From Pseudoalteromonas luteoviolacea (GTDB taxonomy: Bacteria; Pseudomonadota; Gammaproteobacteria; Enterobacterales; Alteromonadaceae), in contig NZ_MAUJ01000010.1 of assembly GCF_001696455.1 (NCBI RefSeq), forward strand, positions 62,001 through 126,000: 64,000 bases of DNA, in the 5' to 3' direction. Each line of letters opens with the position of its first letter. Positions within the stretch are counted from its first letter, which is position 1. Below, in pieces: positions 46,219 through 54,760 of this stretch. The translations under genes and the position numbers were made by a program. Under the pieces are notes generated by a model. That model saw nothing but the letters and a program-made list of their open reading frames with translations, did not search any database and was not told the origin of the DNA.

Positions 46219-46246
46219 AAGCCAAAGGCTAAAGGGCCTTTGGCTT
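46219..46246 (-). terminator. Terminator of the leuABCD operon
   Basis: Perfect 10-bp stem AAGCCAAAGG / CCTTTGGCTT with an 8-base loop, followed by TTCATATTT on the - strand, 40 bases past the leuD stop. Confidence 0.8.
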
Positions 46247-46285
46247 AATGGCAAAAAAATGCGATGGTTGCAGTGTCGGTTAAGA

Positions 46286-46885
46286 TTACTGCCAAGGTCT
46301 AACGGCTGCGAGTTGCTGCTCAAAAGCATCGATATGTTGGTTCAGTTGCTCCGTTTCACCAATAAAATCTAATCCGCTTAACAGTCTAGCTTTGATATCT
46401 GGACGTACTGAAAATGGAATAGATGCAAACTGCTCACTGATAATTTGCTGATTCTCAAGATCAATCTCTACATGTATCTGTTCATGCTGATCGCACAAAG
46501 CAAACAAATCATCGAGTGTTTTCGCGTCCAGAGCAATGCACAACATTTGATTGTTGCCACAGTTATTGAAAAATATATCAGCAAAACTTTCGGCCAAAAT
46601 AATCGTGAAGCCGTACTGCTTTAATGCCCACGGCGCATGTTCACGTGAGGAACCACAGCCAAAATTATCACGGGTCAATAATACCGTTGCACCTTGGTAA
46701 CGCGGGTAATTTAAAACAAACTCAGGATCTGCATCACCGCTGTCCAAATAACGCCAATCATAAAATAGCGCCTTATCAAAACCCTCTCGACTCGTCGAAG
46801 TTAAAAACTGCTTTGGAATAATCTGGTCAGTATCCACATTGTTTTTATCCAAAGGTGCCATTAGTCCAGTGTGATAGATACTCAT
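46286..46885 (-). CDS. leuD: 3-isopropylmalate dehydratase small subunit
   Basis: 199 residues of the aconitase swivel domain. It pairs with LeuC to isomerise 2-isopropylmalate to 3-isopropylmalate in leucine synthesis. Motifs: DTDQIIPKQFL near the start, FGCGSSREHAPWAL (substrate-binding loop), and ILAESFADIFFNNCGNN. Length is normal for the family. Its start overlaps the leuC stop by 4 bases, as expected for a coupled operon. Confidence 0.97.
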   Translation of the reverse strand: MSIYHTGLMAPLDKNNVDTDQIIPKQFLTSTSREGFDKALFYDWRYLDSGDADPEFVLNYPRYQGATVLLTRDNFGCGSSREHAPWALKQYGFTIILAESFADIFFNNCGNNQMLCIALDAKTLDDLFALCDQHEQIHVEIDLENQQIISEQFASIPFSVRPDIKARLLSGLDFIGETEQLNQHIDAFEQQLAAVRPWQ

Positions 46886-48285
46886 GCTTGTGCTCCTCGG
46901 ATATCAGTAAAGTGCCCGGCAATCGCCGCCGCTGCCGCCATTGCAGGACTCACAAGGTGGGTGCGTCCACCTCGCCCTTGGCGACCCTCAAAATTTCGAT
47001 TTGAAGTGGAGGCGCAGCGCTTCCCTGAACCAAGTCGATCGTCATTCATGGCGAGACACATAGAGCAGCCAGGCTCTCGCCACTCAAAACCTGCAGCGAC
47101 AAAAATATCCGCCAACCCTTCCTCTTCGGCTTGCTGTTTGACCAAGCCAGAGCCGGGCACAATTAACGCTTCTACGCCATCAGCCACTGTTTGCCCTTTT
47201 ACAATCTCTGCTGCCGCACGTAAATCTTCAATACGACTATTGGTACAAGAACCAATAAATACGGTATCCACTTTTGCGTCAGACAGTTTTTGCCCAGCTT
47301 CCAGCCCCATATATTTCAAAGCGGAACGCATTGAATCGGCCTTAATTAAATCCTGTTCTTTATCGGGATCTGGGATAGGCTCATCAATGCCTATCACCTG
47401 CTCTGGACTTGTGCCCCATGTCACTTGCGGCTGAATATCTTGTGCAGCCATTTCAACAACACGATCGAACTTCGCCCCCTCATCTGAGTGGAGCGTTTTC
47501 CAGTAATCGACAGCCTGTGCAAACTCATCACCTTTGGGCGCAAATGGACGACCCTCTAAATAGGCATAAGTGGTTTCATCAGGCGCAATTAAACCAGCTT
47601 TAGCGCCCATCTCAATGCTCATATTACACAGCGTCATGCGCGATTCCATTGACAGAGACTCTATGGCACTGCCACAAAACTCTGCTACATAACCTGTTCC
47701 ACCAGCGGTGCCTAACTCACCAATCACAGCCATAATTAAGTCTTTTGCGGTGACGGTTGGACGCAACTGACCATTAATTTGGATTTTTAGAGATTTCGCT
47801 TTTTTCTGTTGTAGTGTTTGAGTCGCCAGTACATGCTCCACTTCTGAGGTGCCAATACCATGTGCTAATGCCCCAAAAGCGCCATGGGTAGAAGTGTGAC
47901 TATCACCACATACAATCGTTGTGCCCGGTAAGGTTATGCCTTGCTCAGGCCCCATAACATGTACAATCCCTTGGTTTATAGACTCTAAATCGTACAGTCG
48001 AACACCAAACTCTTTGCAGTTTTCTGCCAACGCTTGCAGCTGGTTTTTACTCACTTCGCTGGCCGCGTCAATTGAGCGGCTTTTTGTCGACACATTGTGA
48101 TCCATCGTTGCAAAGGTTTTTTCAGGACAACGTACTGGACGGTTTTTCTCGCGTAGCCCCGCAAATGCCTGTGGAGAAGTGACCTCATGGACTAAGTGCC
48201 TATCCACGTAAAGTAAGTCGGTTTGCTCATTAATTTTGGCAACCACATGGGCTTGCCATATTTTGTCGTATAAAGTTTGTGCCAC
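46882..48285 (-). CDS. leuC: 3-isopropylmalate dehydratase large subunit
   Basis: 467 residues. It binds the [4Fe-4S] cluster through Cys in the GSCTNSRIEDL loop and the PGCSMCLAMN pair, and carries the VCGDSHTSTHGAFG motif. Works with LeuD in the second step of leucine synthesis. It sits between leuB (49-base gap) and leuD (4-base overlap). Nothing unusual. Confidence 0.97.
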   Translation of the reverse strand: MAQTLYDKIWQAHVVAKINEQTDLLYVDRHLVHEVTSPQAFAGLREKNRPVRCPEKTFATMDHNVSTKSRSIDAASEVSKNQLQALAENCKEFGVRLYDLESINQGIVHVMGPEQGITLPGTTIVCGDSHTSTHGAFGALAHGIGTSEVEHVLATQTLQQKKAKSLKIQINGQLRPTVTAKDLIMAVIGELGTAGGTGYVAEFCGSAIESLSMESRMTLCNMSIEMGAKAGLIAPDETTYAYLEGRPFAPKGDEFAQAVDYWKTLHSDEGAKFDRVVEMAAQDIQPQVTWGTSPEQVIGIDEPIPDPDKEQDLIKADSMRSALKYMGLEAGQKLSDAKVDTVFIGSCTNSRIEDLRAAAEIVKGQTVADGVEALIVPGSGLVKQQAEEEGLADIFVAAGFEWREPGCSMCLAMNDDRLGSGKRCASTSNRNFEGRQGRGGRTHLVSPAMAAAAAIAGHFTDIRGAQA

Positions 48286-48334
48286 TTGCTACATCCTTTC
48301 TTTAAACGCTAAATTACGCATTCATGGTTTATTA

Positions 48335-49411
48335 CTAGATGCGATTCACAATCGCTTGAGCAACATCCAAAGTTGTGTATGCCGCCTGTGGGTAAATATC
48401 TGGGGTACCAATCCCCTGAGCCACGGCTTCAGCTACCGCTTTTTCGATACGTCTAGCAGCTTCATCTTCGCCTAATGAATAGCGCAACATCAGTGCTGCA
48501 CTTAAGATTTGTGCGATTGGATTGGCTATTCCCTGCCCCGCAATATCAGGCGCCGAACCGCCCGCAGGCTCGTATAAACCAAACCCTGACTGGTTTAAGC
48601 TTGCCGAGGGCAATAGCCCCATCGAGCCCGTGATCATGGCGCACTCATCCGATAAAATGTCGCCAAACAAGTTGTCGCACAACAGCACATCAAATTGGCT
48701 GGGTTGCTTCACCAATTGCATGGCTGCGTTATCAATGTAGATATGATCTAGCGTGACATCTGGGTACTCTTTACTCACCTCTATAACCACTTCACGCCAT
48801 AAGACGCTGGACGCCAATACATTGGACTTATCTACCGATGTCACATGATTACTGCGTAACCTTGCCGCTTCAAAGGCAAAGCGTGCAATGCGTTCAATCT
48901 CTTTGCGGCTATATTTCTGCGTATCAAACGCATACTCTTCTTCACCACTGCCATCACGCCCTTTATCACCGAAGTAAATCCCGCCAGTCAGCTCTCTAAC
49001 ACATAAAATATCAAAGCCCTGCGCACTAATATCAGCACGCAGTGGTGATGCCGCGCTCAGTGCAGGCAGCAGTTGTGCTGGTCTCAGGTTGCAAAACAAG
49101 CCAAAGTGCTTACGTAGCGGCAATAAAGACGCGCGCTCAGGTTGTTGTTCTGGTGGTAAATCCGCCCATTTAGGACCGCCAACTGAACCAAAAAGAATCG
49201 CATCTGCGGCTTCACATGCCGCTAATGTTTGTGCGGGTAACGCCTGACCAAATTCATCAATGGCAGCACCGCCAATCGCTTGCGGTACCAAGTCTAAGTG
49301 AAACGCAAACTCTTTACTCACGCGATTTAACACCAGCTCTGCAGCTGCCATTACTTCAGGGCCAATGCCATCCCCCGCTAGAACTGCGACCTGATAACTT
49401 TTCTGACTCAT
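48335..49411 (-). CDS. leuB: 3-isopropylmalate dehydrogenase
   Basis: 358 residues. NAD-dependent oxidative decarboxylation of 3-isopropylmalate. Motifs: VAVLAGDGIGPEV at the N-terminus, RELTGGIYFGD, and the metal-binding DNLFGDILSDE. Its start overlaps the leuA stop (ATGA-type, 4 bases), so translation is coupled. Ordinary length. Confidence 0.97.
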   Translation of the reverse strand: MSQKSYQVAVLAGDGIGPEVMAAAELVLNRVSKEFAFHLDLVPQAIGGAAIDEFGQALPAQTLAACEAADAILFGSVGGPKWADLPPEQQPERASLLPLRKHFGLFCNLRPAQLLPALSAASPLRADISAQGFDILCVRELTGGIYFGDKGRDGSGEEEYAFDTQKYSRKEIERIARFAFEAARLRSNHVTSVDKSNVLASSVLWREVVIEVSKEYPDVTLDHIYIDNAAMQLVKQPSQFDVLLCDNLFGDILSDECAMITGSMGLLPSASLNQSGFGLYEPAGGSAPDIAGQGIANPIAQILSAALMLRYSLGEDEAARRIEKAVAEAVAQGIGTPDIYPQAAYTTLDVAQAIVNRI

Positions 49412-50955
49412 CCTGCTTTCCTTTGTTGCTTTAGATCCGACACTTTGCGTGCCCTATCAATTAAGTTGTATACACGTATCATCGCCCTGACAGATGCTTC
49501 AACCACATCTGCTGCCAAGCCCGCACCGTGATATTGGCGGCCATCAAACTTGGCGATGATATTGACTTGGCCCAGTGAACTTGCACCTTGACCTGTTGCT
49601 TCTAAGTTGTATTCGATTACTTCAACTGCTTGCCCTGTTATGCGCTCAATGGCCAAAAACGCAGCTTCTACTGGGCCATTACCCGTCGCAGCTTCTTGAC
49701 ACAAGTCATCACCCAGACTCATGCCCACTGTTGCACTGGCAATAGATTGAGAGTTCGATGATGCGTTTACAAATTGCAGCTGATAAAACTCATCCTGCTC
49801 AGCTAACTTGTTGAAGTGGATCATCGCTTCAAGGTCATAGTCGTAAACGGTGCCCTTTTGATCTGCCAATTCTAAGAAACTGGTATAAAGCTGATCCATA
49901 TCGTAATCTTCGGCTTGGTAGCCCAATTCAGACAAACGATGTTCGATAACATGGCGTCCCGAGCGAGACGTCATATTGAGTTGATTGTTTGGCACCCCCA
50001 CGGTTTCGGGTGCCATGATTTCATAGGTATTTTGCGCTTTTAAAACACCGTCTTGGTGAATGCCCGAGCTGTGTGCAAACGCATTTTCCCCAACGATGGC
50101 CTTGTTTGGCTGTACTGGCATATTGCATATTGTTGCAACCTGCCGCGATGCCCGGTAAATCTCTTCACTGCGAATATCCGTATGCACCTTCAAGTGGTCT
50201 TGGCGCATTTGCATAATCATCGCCACTTCTTCTAGTGAGCAGTTGCCCGCGCGCTCACCAATGCCATTGATGGTACATTCAATTTGTCTTGCACCGGCTT
50301 GCACTGCCGCAATAGAATTTGCCACTGCCAAGCCCAAATCATTGTGGCAATGTACGCTTAAGCGGGCTTTATCAATGTTTGCGACGTTATTGCGCAAATG
50401 ATGGATAATTGCCGCGTACTCATCGGGGGTGGTGTAACCCACAGTATCAGGAATATTGATGGTTGTTGCACCCGCACTGATTGCTCGATCAACCACTTTG
50501 CATAAATCGTCAAAGGGAGTTCGACCCGCATCTTCACATGAAAATTCGACATCATCGGTATATTGAAGTGCTTGCTTTATCGAACGTTCAGCCATTTCAA
50601 TGACGTCATCTAGGGACTTGCGCAACTTGTGCTTTAAATGCAGCGGGCTGGTCGCAATGAAAGTATGGATGCGCGGCTGCTGAGCGCCCTTTAACGCCAG
50701 ACCACAGGCCTCAATATCTTTTGGCATCGCGCGAGCTAGCCCGCAAATAGCAGGGCCTTTAACCTCATTCGCAATACGCTGCACCGCTCTAAAGTCCGCA
50801 GGGCTTGATACTGGAAACCCAACTTCCATCACATCTACATTGAGTCGACTAATGGTGTGCGCTAATTGAATCTTATCTTCTTCGGTTAAGCTGGCTTTTA
50901 AAGCCTGCTCGCCATCTCTTAATGTTGTATCAAAAATCCAGACCTTGTCCTGCAT
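49408..50955 (-). CDS. leuA: 2-isopropylmalate synthase
   Basis: 515 residues. Condenses acetyl-CoA with 2-oxoisovalerate, the committing step of leucine synthesis. The TIM-barrel domain begins with FDTTLRDGEQ and has VHCHNDLGLAVAN as a metal site and NGIGERAGN. The C-terminal allosteric domain (about 400-515) binds leucine. ATG 50955 is chosen over the codon 6 residues upstream because GAGGAAA lies just before it and LeuA normally starts here. First gene of the operon, preceded by a Leu-rich leader peptide and attenuator. Confidence 0.97.
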   Translation of the reverse strand: MQDKVWIFDTTLRDGEQALKASLTEEDKIQLAHTISRLNVDVMEVGFPVSSPADFRAVQRIANEVKGPAICGLARAMPKDIEACGLALKGAQQPRIHTFIATSPLHLKHKLRKSLDDVIEMAERSIKQALQYTDDVEFSCEDAGRTPFDDLCKVVDRAISAGATTINIPDTVGYTTPDEYAAIIHHLRNNVANIDKARLSVHCHNDLGLAVANSIAAVQAGARQIECTINGIGERAGNCSLEEVAMIMQMRQDHLKVHTDIRSEEIYRASRQVATICNMPVQPNKAIVGENAFAHSSGIHQDGVLKAQNTYEIMAPETVGVPNNQLNMTSRSGRHVIEHRLSELGYQAEDYDMDQLYTSFLELADQKGTVYDYDLEAMIHFNKLAEQDEFYQLQFVNASSNSQSIASATVGMSLGDDLCQEAATGNGPVEAAFLAIERITGQAVEVIEYNLEATGQGASSLGQVNIIAKFDGRQYHGAGLAADVVEASVRAMIRVYNLIDRARKVSDLKQQRKAG

Positions 50956-50979
50956 TCCTATTTCCTCGCGCAAAATAAA

Positions 50980-51003
50980 AAACCCCGCTCTATGGCGGGG
51001 TTT
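50980..51003 (-). terminator. Attenuator terminator of the leu operon
   Basis: Perfect 9-bp stem AAACCCCGC / GCGGGGTTT with a 6-base loop, followed by TTTATTTTG on the - strand. It lies between the Leu-rich leader peptide (stop at 51030) and leuA, exactly where a transcription attenuator would be. Confidence 0.85.
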
Positions 51004-51029
51004 GCTATTTGGTTGCTCACGACACGCAA

Positions 51030-51101
51030 CTAAGCCCCGCCCTTACTTAAAGTAAGCAGTAAGAGGTTAAGCAAAATTGACAGTAGCGTGATATTTTTCA
51101 T
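51030..51101 (-). CDS. leuL: leu operon leader peptide
   Basis: A 23-residue frame starting MKNITLLSILLNLLLL and ending SKGGA, with ten leucines, nine of them packed in residues 6-17. Position and composition are those of an attenuator leader: ribosomes stalling at the Leu codons when charged tRNA-Leu is scarce would prevent formation of the terminator at 50980-51003. The RNA between shows further pairing potential. The ribosome site (CAGG) is rather far from the ATG. The leu promoter should lie in the AT-rich 51110-51300. Confidence 0.85.
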   Translation of the reverse strand: MKNITLLSILLNLLLLTLSKGGA

Positions 51102-51327
51102 TTGAGCAATCGTACCTGTTGATGAATTGACTATGTTTTAACACGTGCAAAAACAACAGATCAAGCATAATTTTTTCACAAAACACATGAAAAAGCGGAC
51201 ATTAAAGAAATAAAAATCCACAAAGTGCAAGATTTTAAGATTTTACATCCACATACTCACCTAGTTTTAGATTTTAAATAGGTTAATAACCCACTTCATG
51301 TGGTTAAAAATTGTGGACGAAAAAAAA

Positions 51328-51341
51328 CCGCCAATTGGCGG
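51328..51341 (-). terminator. Terminator after fabR
   Basis: Self-complementary CCGCCAATTGGCGG followed on the - strand by TTTTTTTT, 25 bases after the fabR stop. The loop is only the central bases, so the stem is short but the T run is strong. Confidence 0.7.
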
Positions 51342-51365
51342 ATTTCTTTTCAAACGCGGGGTCTG

Positions 51366-51986
51366 CTATAAGCTCTTATCGGGCTCTTTTTGATATCCAG
51401 ATGCCCCTTTAGCGATATAACGTAGTTGCCATATTAAACGCTCAGTTAATTCTTCTCGTTGTTGTGGATCCAGATCGAGCGCTTCAGCACCAGAACTGAA
51501 TACGATGGTCACCATGGCTTCCGCTTGCATGTAAGCATGATGTGCTTCGACTTTAGTTTCTGATTCCAAGTAATGCGCTAATTCCAGAATAAAGTGTTTA
51601 ATTTCGCGTGCTACCGCGGCGCGAAATGCAGGAGAAGTACCTGAGCGTTCTCTTAGAAGCAGACGAAATTGGTTGCTAGACGTTTCGATGAATTCCATGA
51701 AGGTCAGTACAGAGGTGTTAATCACGCTGCCTCCACTCGCAATACGACGCCTAGCCTGACGCATTAATTGGCGCAGCGTCAAGCCGGCTTCATCGACTAA
51801 GGTAAGGCCTAATTCATTCATATCTTTGAAGTGGCGATAAAAAGAAGTTGGCGCAATACCCGCTTCTCGAGCGACTTCACGTAAGCTCAGGTTCGAAAAG
51901 CTGTGCTCGGCGCTTAACTGGTTAAATGCCGCCTCAATCAGCGCCTGTCGCGTTTTTTGTTTTTGTTGTGCACGCACACCCGACAT
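51366..51986 (-). CDS. fabR: FabR, TetR-family repressor of unsaturated fatty-acid genes
   Basis: 206 residues: N-terminal helix-turn-helix (SLREVAREAGIAPTSFYRHFKDMNELG) and an all-alpha ligand domain with RLLLRERSGTSPAFRAAV, typical of FabR. FabR senses the ratio of unsaturated to saturated acyl chains and represses fabA/fabB or desaturase genes. Here it is divergent from a desaturase gene, with its near-palindromic operator at 52067-52084. Confidence is high because regulator, site and target are all adjacent. Confidence 0.93.
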   Translation of the reverse strand: MSGVRAQQKQKTRQALIEAAFNQLSAEHSFSNLSLREVAREAGIAPTSFYRHFKDMNELGLTLVDEAGLTLRQLMRQARRRIASGGSVINTSVLTFMEFIETSSNQFRLLLRERSGTSPAFRAAVAREIKHFILELAHYLESETKVEAHHAYMQAEAMVTIVFSSGAEALDLDPQQREELTERLIWQLRYIAKGASGYQKEPDKSL

Positions 51987-52066
51987 GAATGACCCCTTCT
52001 AAATTCACTATATTGTGCTCTTTGGGCAGTCTAATACTTGACGGCGCAAGAATGAAATACTATTTT

Positions 52067-52084
52067 AGCGTACAAGTGTACGCT
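52067..52084. promoter_or_regulatory. FabR operator
   Basis: AGCGTACAAGTGTACGCT is a near-perfect 18-bp palindrome that fits the known FabR site (AGCGTACA-TTGTACGCT type). It is 14 bases before the desaturase start, so a bound repressor would block transcription or initiation. Confidence 0.9.
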
Positions 52085-52097
52085 GAGATTTTAAAAA

Positions 52098-53231
52098 ATG
52101 AAAAAACCGCCGATTATTTGGACTAATGTAATATTTTTTAGTCTGTCGTTTTTAGCCGCCGTCACCCTCGTCCCTTGGTATGGGTATGAGTATGGTTATA
52201 CCCTGACCCACTGGGTCGCATTTATCGCCTGTATGTTTTATGCAGGCATGTCGATTACTGCGGGTTACCACCGTCTCTGGGCACATAAAGCCTATGAAAC
52301 CCACCCAATAATCCAGGTATTTTTTGCTTTGGGCGGCGCATTTGCGCTGCAAAATAGTATTTTACATTGGAGCAGTGATCATCGAGTGCACCACGGTCAG
52401 GTTGATGATCCAGTTAAAGATCCGTATGCCGCAACCCGTGGTTTTTGGTATAGCCACATAGGTTGGATGTTAAGAGACTACCAAGGCGACGGCTACGGTG
52501 ATTATAGTAATGCACGAGATTTACAGCGTAACAAAATCGTGATGTGGCAGCACAAACACTATTTAAAATTGGTACTGCTCACCAATATTGGTATTCCGCT
52601 GCTGCTGGGTTTGGCCCTTGGCGATATCTTTGGCATGCTACTGCTGGCCGGTGTACTACGCTTAGTATTAAGTCAACACTTCACCTTTTTTATTAACTCT
52701 TTGGCGCACATATGGGGCAGTCGTCCATACACTGAAAAAAATACAGCAAGAGACAACGGCTTCTTGGCATTGCTGACTTACGGTGAGGGATACCACAACT
52801 TCCATCATATTTTTGCCAGTGACTATCGCAACGGCATTCGCTGGTATCATTACGATCCAACCAAATGGATGATCCGCGCGCTGGCCTATTTGGGCTTAGC
52901 CAGCAAACTCAAGCGTACACCTGTTGAACGCATTGAAAAAGCCAAAGCAGAAACGCTTTTGAACAAAACAAAAGTTACGCTCGCAAAATTGCCTTTAGCC
53001 CAAGATAAGCTTACATTGTTACAACAAGAATATGATTTGCTTCTGAAAAAGCTTCAGCACTTCTGTGCGATACAAAAGCAAGTACTGGAAGCGAAAAAAC
53101 ATGCCGTGTTAGAACAATGCGAACAATCAGCTCTGCACAAACAGTATTTGGAGTTAGAACAAGCTTGGCATACACAAAAACAGGCGTGGTTAGCACTTAA
53201 CTCGAGGCTGTTAAAAGGCGCGGCAAGTTAG
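52098..53231 (+). CDS. Membrane acyl-CoA delta-9 fatty acid desaturase
   Basis: 377 residues. Introduces a cis double bond into saturated acyl chains using a di-iron centre. The three His boxes are present: HRLWAHKAYE (about 58-67), HRVHHGQVDDP (about 95-105) and YHNFHH (about 230). Four hydrophobic segments surround them. The last about 100 residues are a charged helical, probably coiled-coil, tail without His boxes, as in some marine DesC-type enzymes. Controlled by FabR through the operator just upstream. An electron-donor reductase is not adjacent. Confidence 0.92.
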   Translation: MKKPPIIWTNVIFFSLSFLAAVTLVPWYGYEYGYTLTHWVAFIACMFYAGMSITAGYHRLWAHKAYETHPIIQVFFALGGAFALQNSILHWSSDHRVHHGQVDDPVKDPYAATRGFWYSHIGWMLRDYQGDGYGDYSNARDLQRNKIVMWQHKHYLKLVLLTNIGIPLLLGLALGDIFGMLLLAGVLRLVLSQHFTFFINSLAHIWGSRPYTEKNTARDNGFLALLTYGEGYHNFHHIFASDYRNGIRWYHYDPTKWMIRALAYLGLASKLKRTPVERIEKAKAETLLNKTKVTLAKLPLAQDKLTLLQQEYDLLLKKLQHFCAIQKQVLEAKKHAVLEQCEQSALHKQYLELEQAWHTQKQAWLALNSRLLKGAAS

Positions 53232-53276
53232 CCCCATGCTGTACCGACGCCTCCCAATAGCAAGTAAGGCGAGGCC

Positions 53277-54713
53277 GTGACAAAATCTAAAGACAAACCA
53301 ACAGACACTCCTACAAAGTCATATCAGTATGACGCCATCATCATAGGTACTGGACCCGGTGGCGAAGGCGCCGCAATGAATTTGTCAAAAAGCCAGAAAA
53401 AAGTAGCCGTAATCGAAAAGCAAACCTCGGTCGGCGGCGGTTGTGTGCACTGGGGTACCATTCCATCAAAAGCATTGCGACACTCAGTCAGTCGACTTAT
53501 CGAATATAAAGCCAATCCACTTTACCGATTTACCGAGCGTCCAAAACGGCTCACGTTTCAAGATATTTTGAATCATGCCAGCGACGTTATTGGCAAACAA
53601 TCGTCACTACGCTCAAGTTTCTACGACCGTAATCGCATTCATATGTACCAAGGTGAAGCCAGTTTTGTAGACGCCCATACCATTCGTGTTACACACTTAG
53701 ACGGCTCACAAGATACCCTCACAGCGCAAACCATCGTCATCGCTACGGGCTCTCGACCATACCGCCCACCAGGCGTCGACTTCGATCACCCAAGGGTGTA
53801 CGACAGTGACACGATTTTAAAGTTAGAACATAATCCACAGCGCGTTATCGTCTATGGTGCAGGGGTGATAGGCTGTGAATATGCGTCAATATTCAAAGGG
53901 CTAGGTGCTAAAGTAGACCTTATTAATACCCGCGATAGATTACTGTCGTTTATGGATGATGAAATTTCCGATGCACTGAGCTACCACTTTTGGAATAGCG
54001 GTATCGTGATCCGCCATAACGAAGAATATGCAAAAGTCGAAACCTCTGATCAAGGTGTTATCTTACACCTTCAATCTGGCAAAAAAGTCAAAGCGGATTG
54101 TATTCTATGGGCCAATGGCCGCACGGGTAATACGGACAGCTTAAACCTTGAAACCGTTGGGTTAAAAGCCGATGGTCGTGGCCAGTTGCGCGTCAATGAG
54201 TATTATCAGACTGAATTAGATAATATCTACGCAGTCGGTGATGTCATTGGATACCCAAGTTTAGCCAGTGCTGCCTTTGATCAGGGGCGAATTGCAGCCA
54301 ATGCAATTGCCAATGGTCAGTGTGACGATCGCTTAATTACCGATATTCCAACTGGCATTTATACCATACCCGAAATGAGCTCAGTGGGAAAAACCGAGCA
54401 AGAGCTTACCGCTGCAAAGATCCCTTATGAGGTGGGTCGCGCCCAGTTTAAACACCTAGCACGGGCACAAATTGCCAGCACAGAAGTGGGCAGTTTAAAA
54501 ATCTTATTCCACACCAAAACCAAAGAAATACTGGGCATTCATTGTTTTGGCGAGCGTGCGTCAGAGATTGTCCACATTGGTCAAGCCATCATGGAACAAA
54601 AAGGGGAAGGCAATAACGTTGAGTATTTTGTCAATACCACCTTCAATTACCCAACGATGGCTGAAGCCTACCGTGTTGCAGCGCTCAATGGCTTGAACAG
54701 ACTCTGTGACTAG
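53277..54713 (+). CDS. sthA: Soluble pyridine nucleotide transhydrogenase
   Basis: 478 residues of the flavoprotein disulfide-reductase family. SthA exchanges reducing equivalents between NADPH and NAD+. FAD motif GTGPGGEGAAMNLS, the motif GGGCVHWGTIPSKALRHSVSR in which the second redox Cys is replaced (as in SthA, unlike lipoamide dehydrogenase), NAD-binding GAGVIGCEYASIF, and YAVGDVIGYP. Starts at GTG 53277 close to an AAGGCGAGG site. It follows the desaturase gene by 45 bases, possibly co-transcribed, and NADPH balance would fit with desaturation. Confidence 0.95.
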   Translation: MTKSKDKPTDTPTKSYQYDAIIIGTGPGGEGAAMNLSKSQKKVAVIEKQTSVGGGCVHWGTIPSKALRHSVSRLIEYKANPLYRFTERPKRLTFQDILNHASDVIGKQSSLRSSFYDRNRIHMYQGEASFVDAHTIRVTHLDGSQDTLTAQTIVIATGSRPYRPPGVDFDHPRVYDSDTILKLEHNPQRVIVYGAGVIGCEYASIFKGLGAKVDLINTRDRLLSFMDDEISDALSYHFWNSGIVIRHNEEYAKVETSDQGVILHLQSGKKVKADCILWANGRTGNTDSLNLETVGLKADGRGQLRVNEYYQTELDNIYAVGDVIGYPSLASAAFDQGRIAANAIANGQCDDRLITDIPTGIYTIPEMSSVGKTEQELTAAKIPYEVGRAQFKHLARAQIASTEVGSLKILFHTKTKEILGIHCFGERASEIVHIGQAIMEQKGEGNNVEYFVNTTFNYPTMAEAYRVAALNGLNRLCD

Positions 54714-54731
54714 CCCCCATCAAGTGAAACC

Positions 54732-54759
54732 GTAAGGCTGCGATATAACGCAGCCTTAC
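54732..54759. terminator. Bidirectional terminator between sthA and the porin-like gene
   Basis: Perfect 11-bp inverted repeat GTAAGGCTGCG / CGCAGCCTTAC around a 6-base loop, in the 47-base gap between two convergent genes. T runs are short on both sides. Confidence 0.7.
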
Positions 54760-54760
54760 T

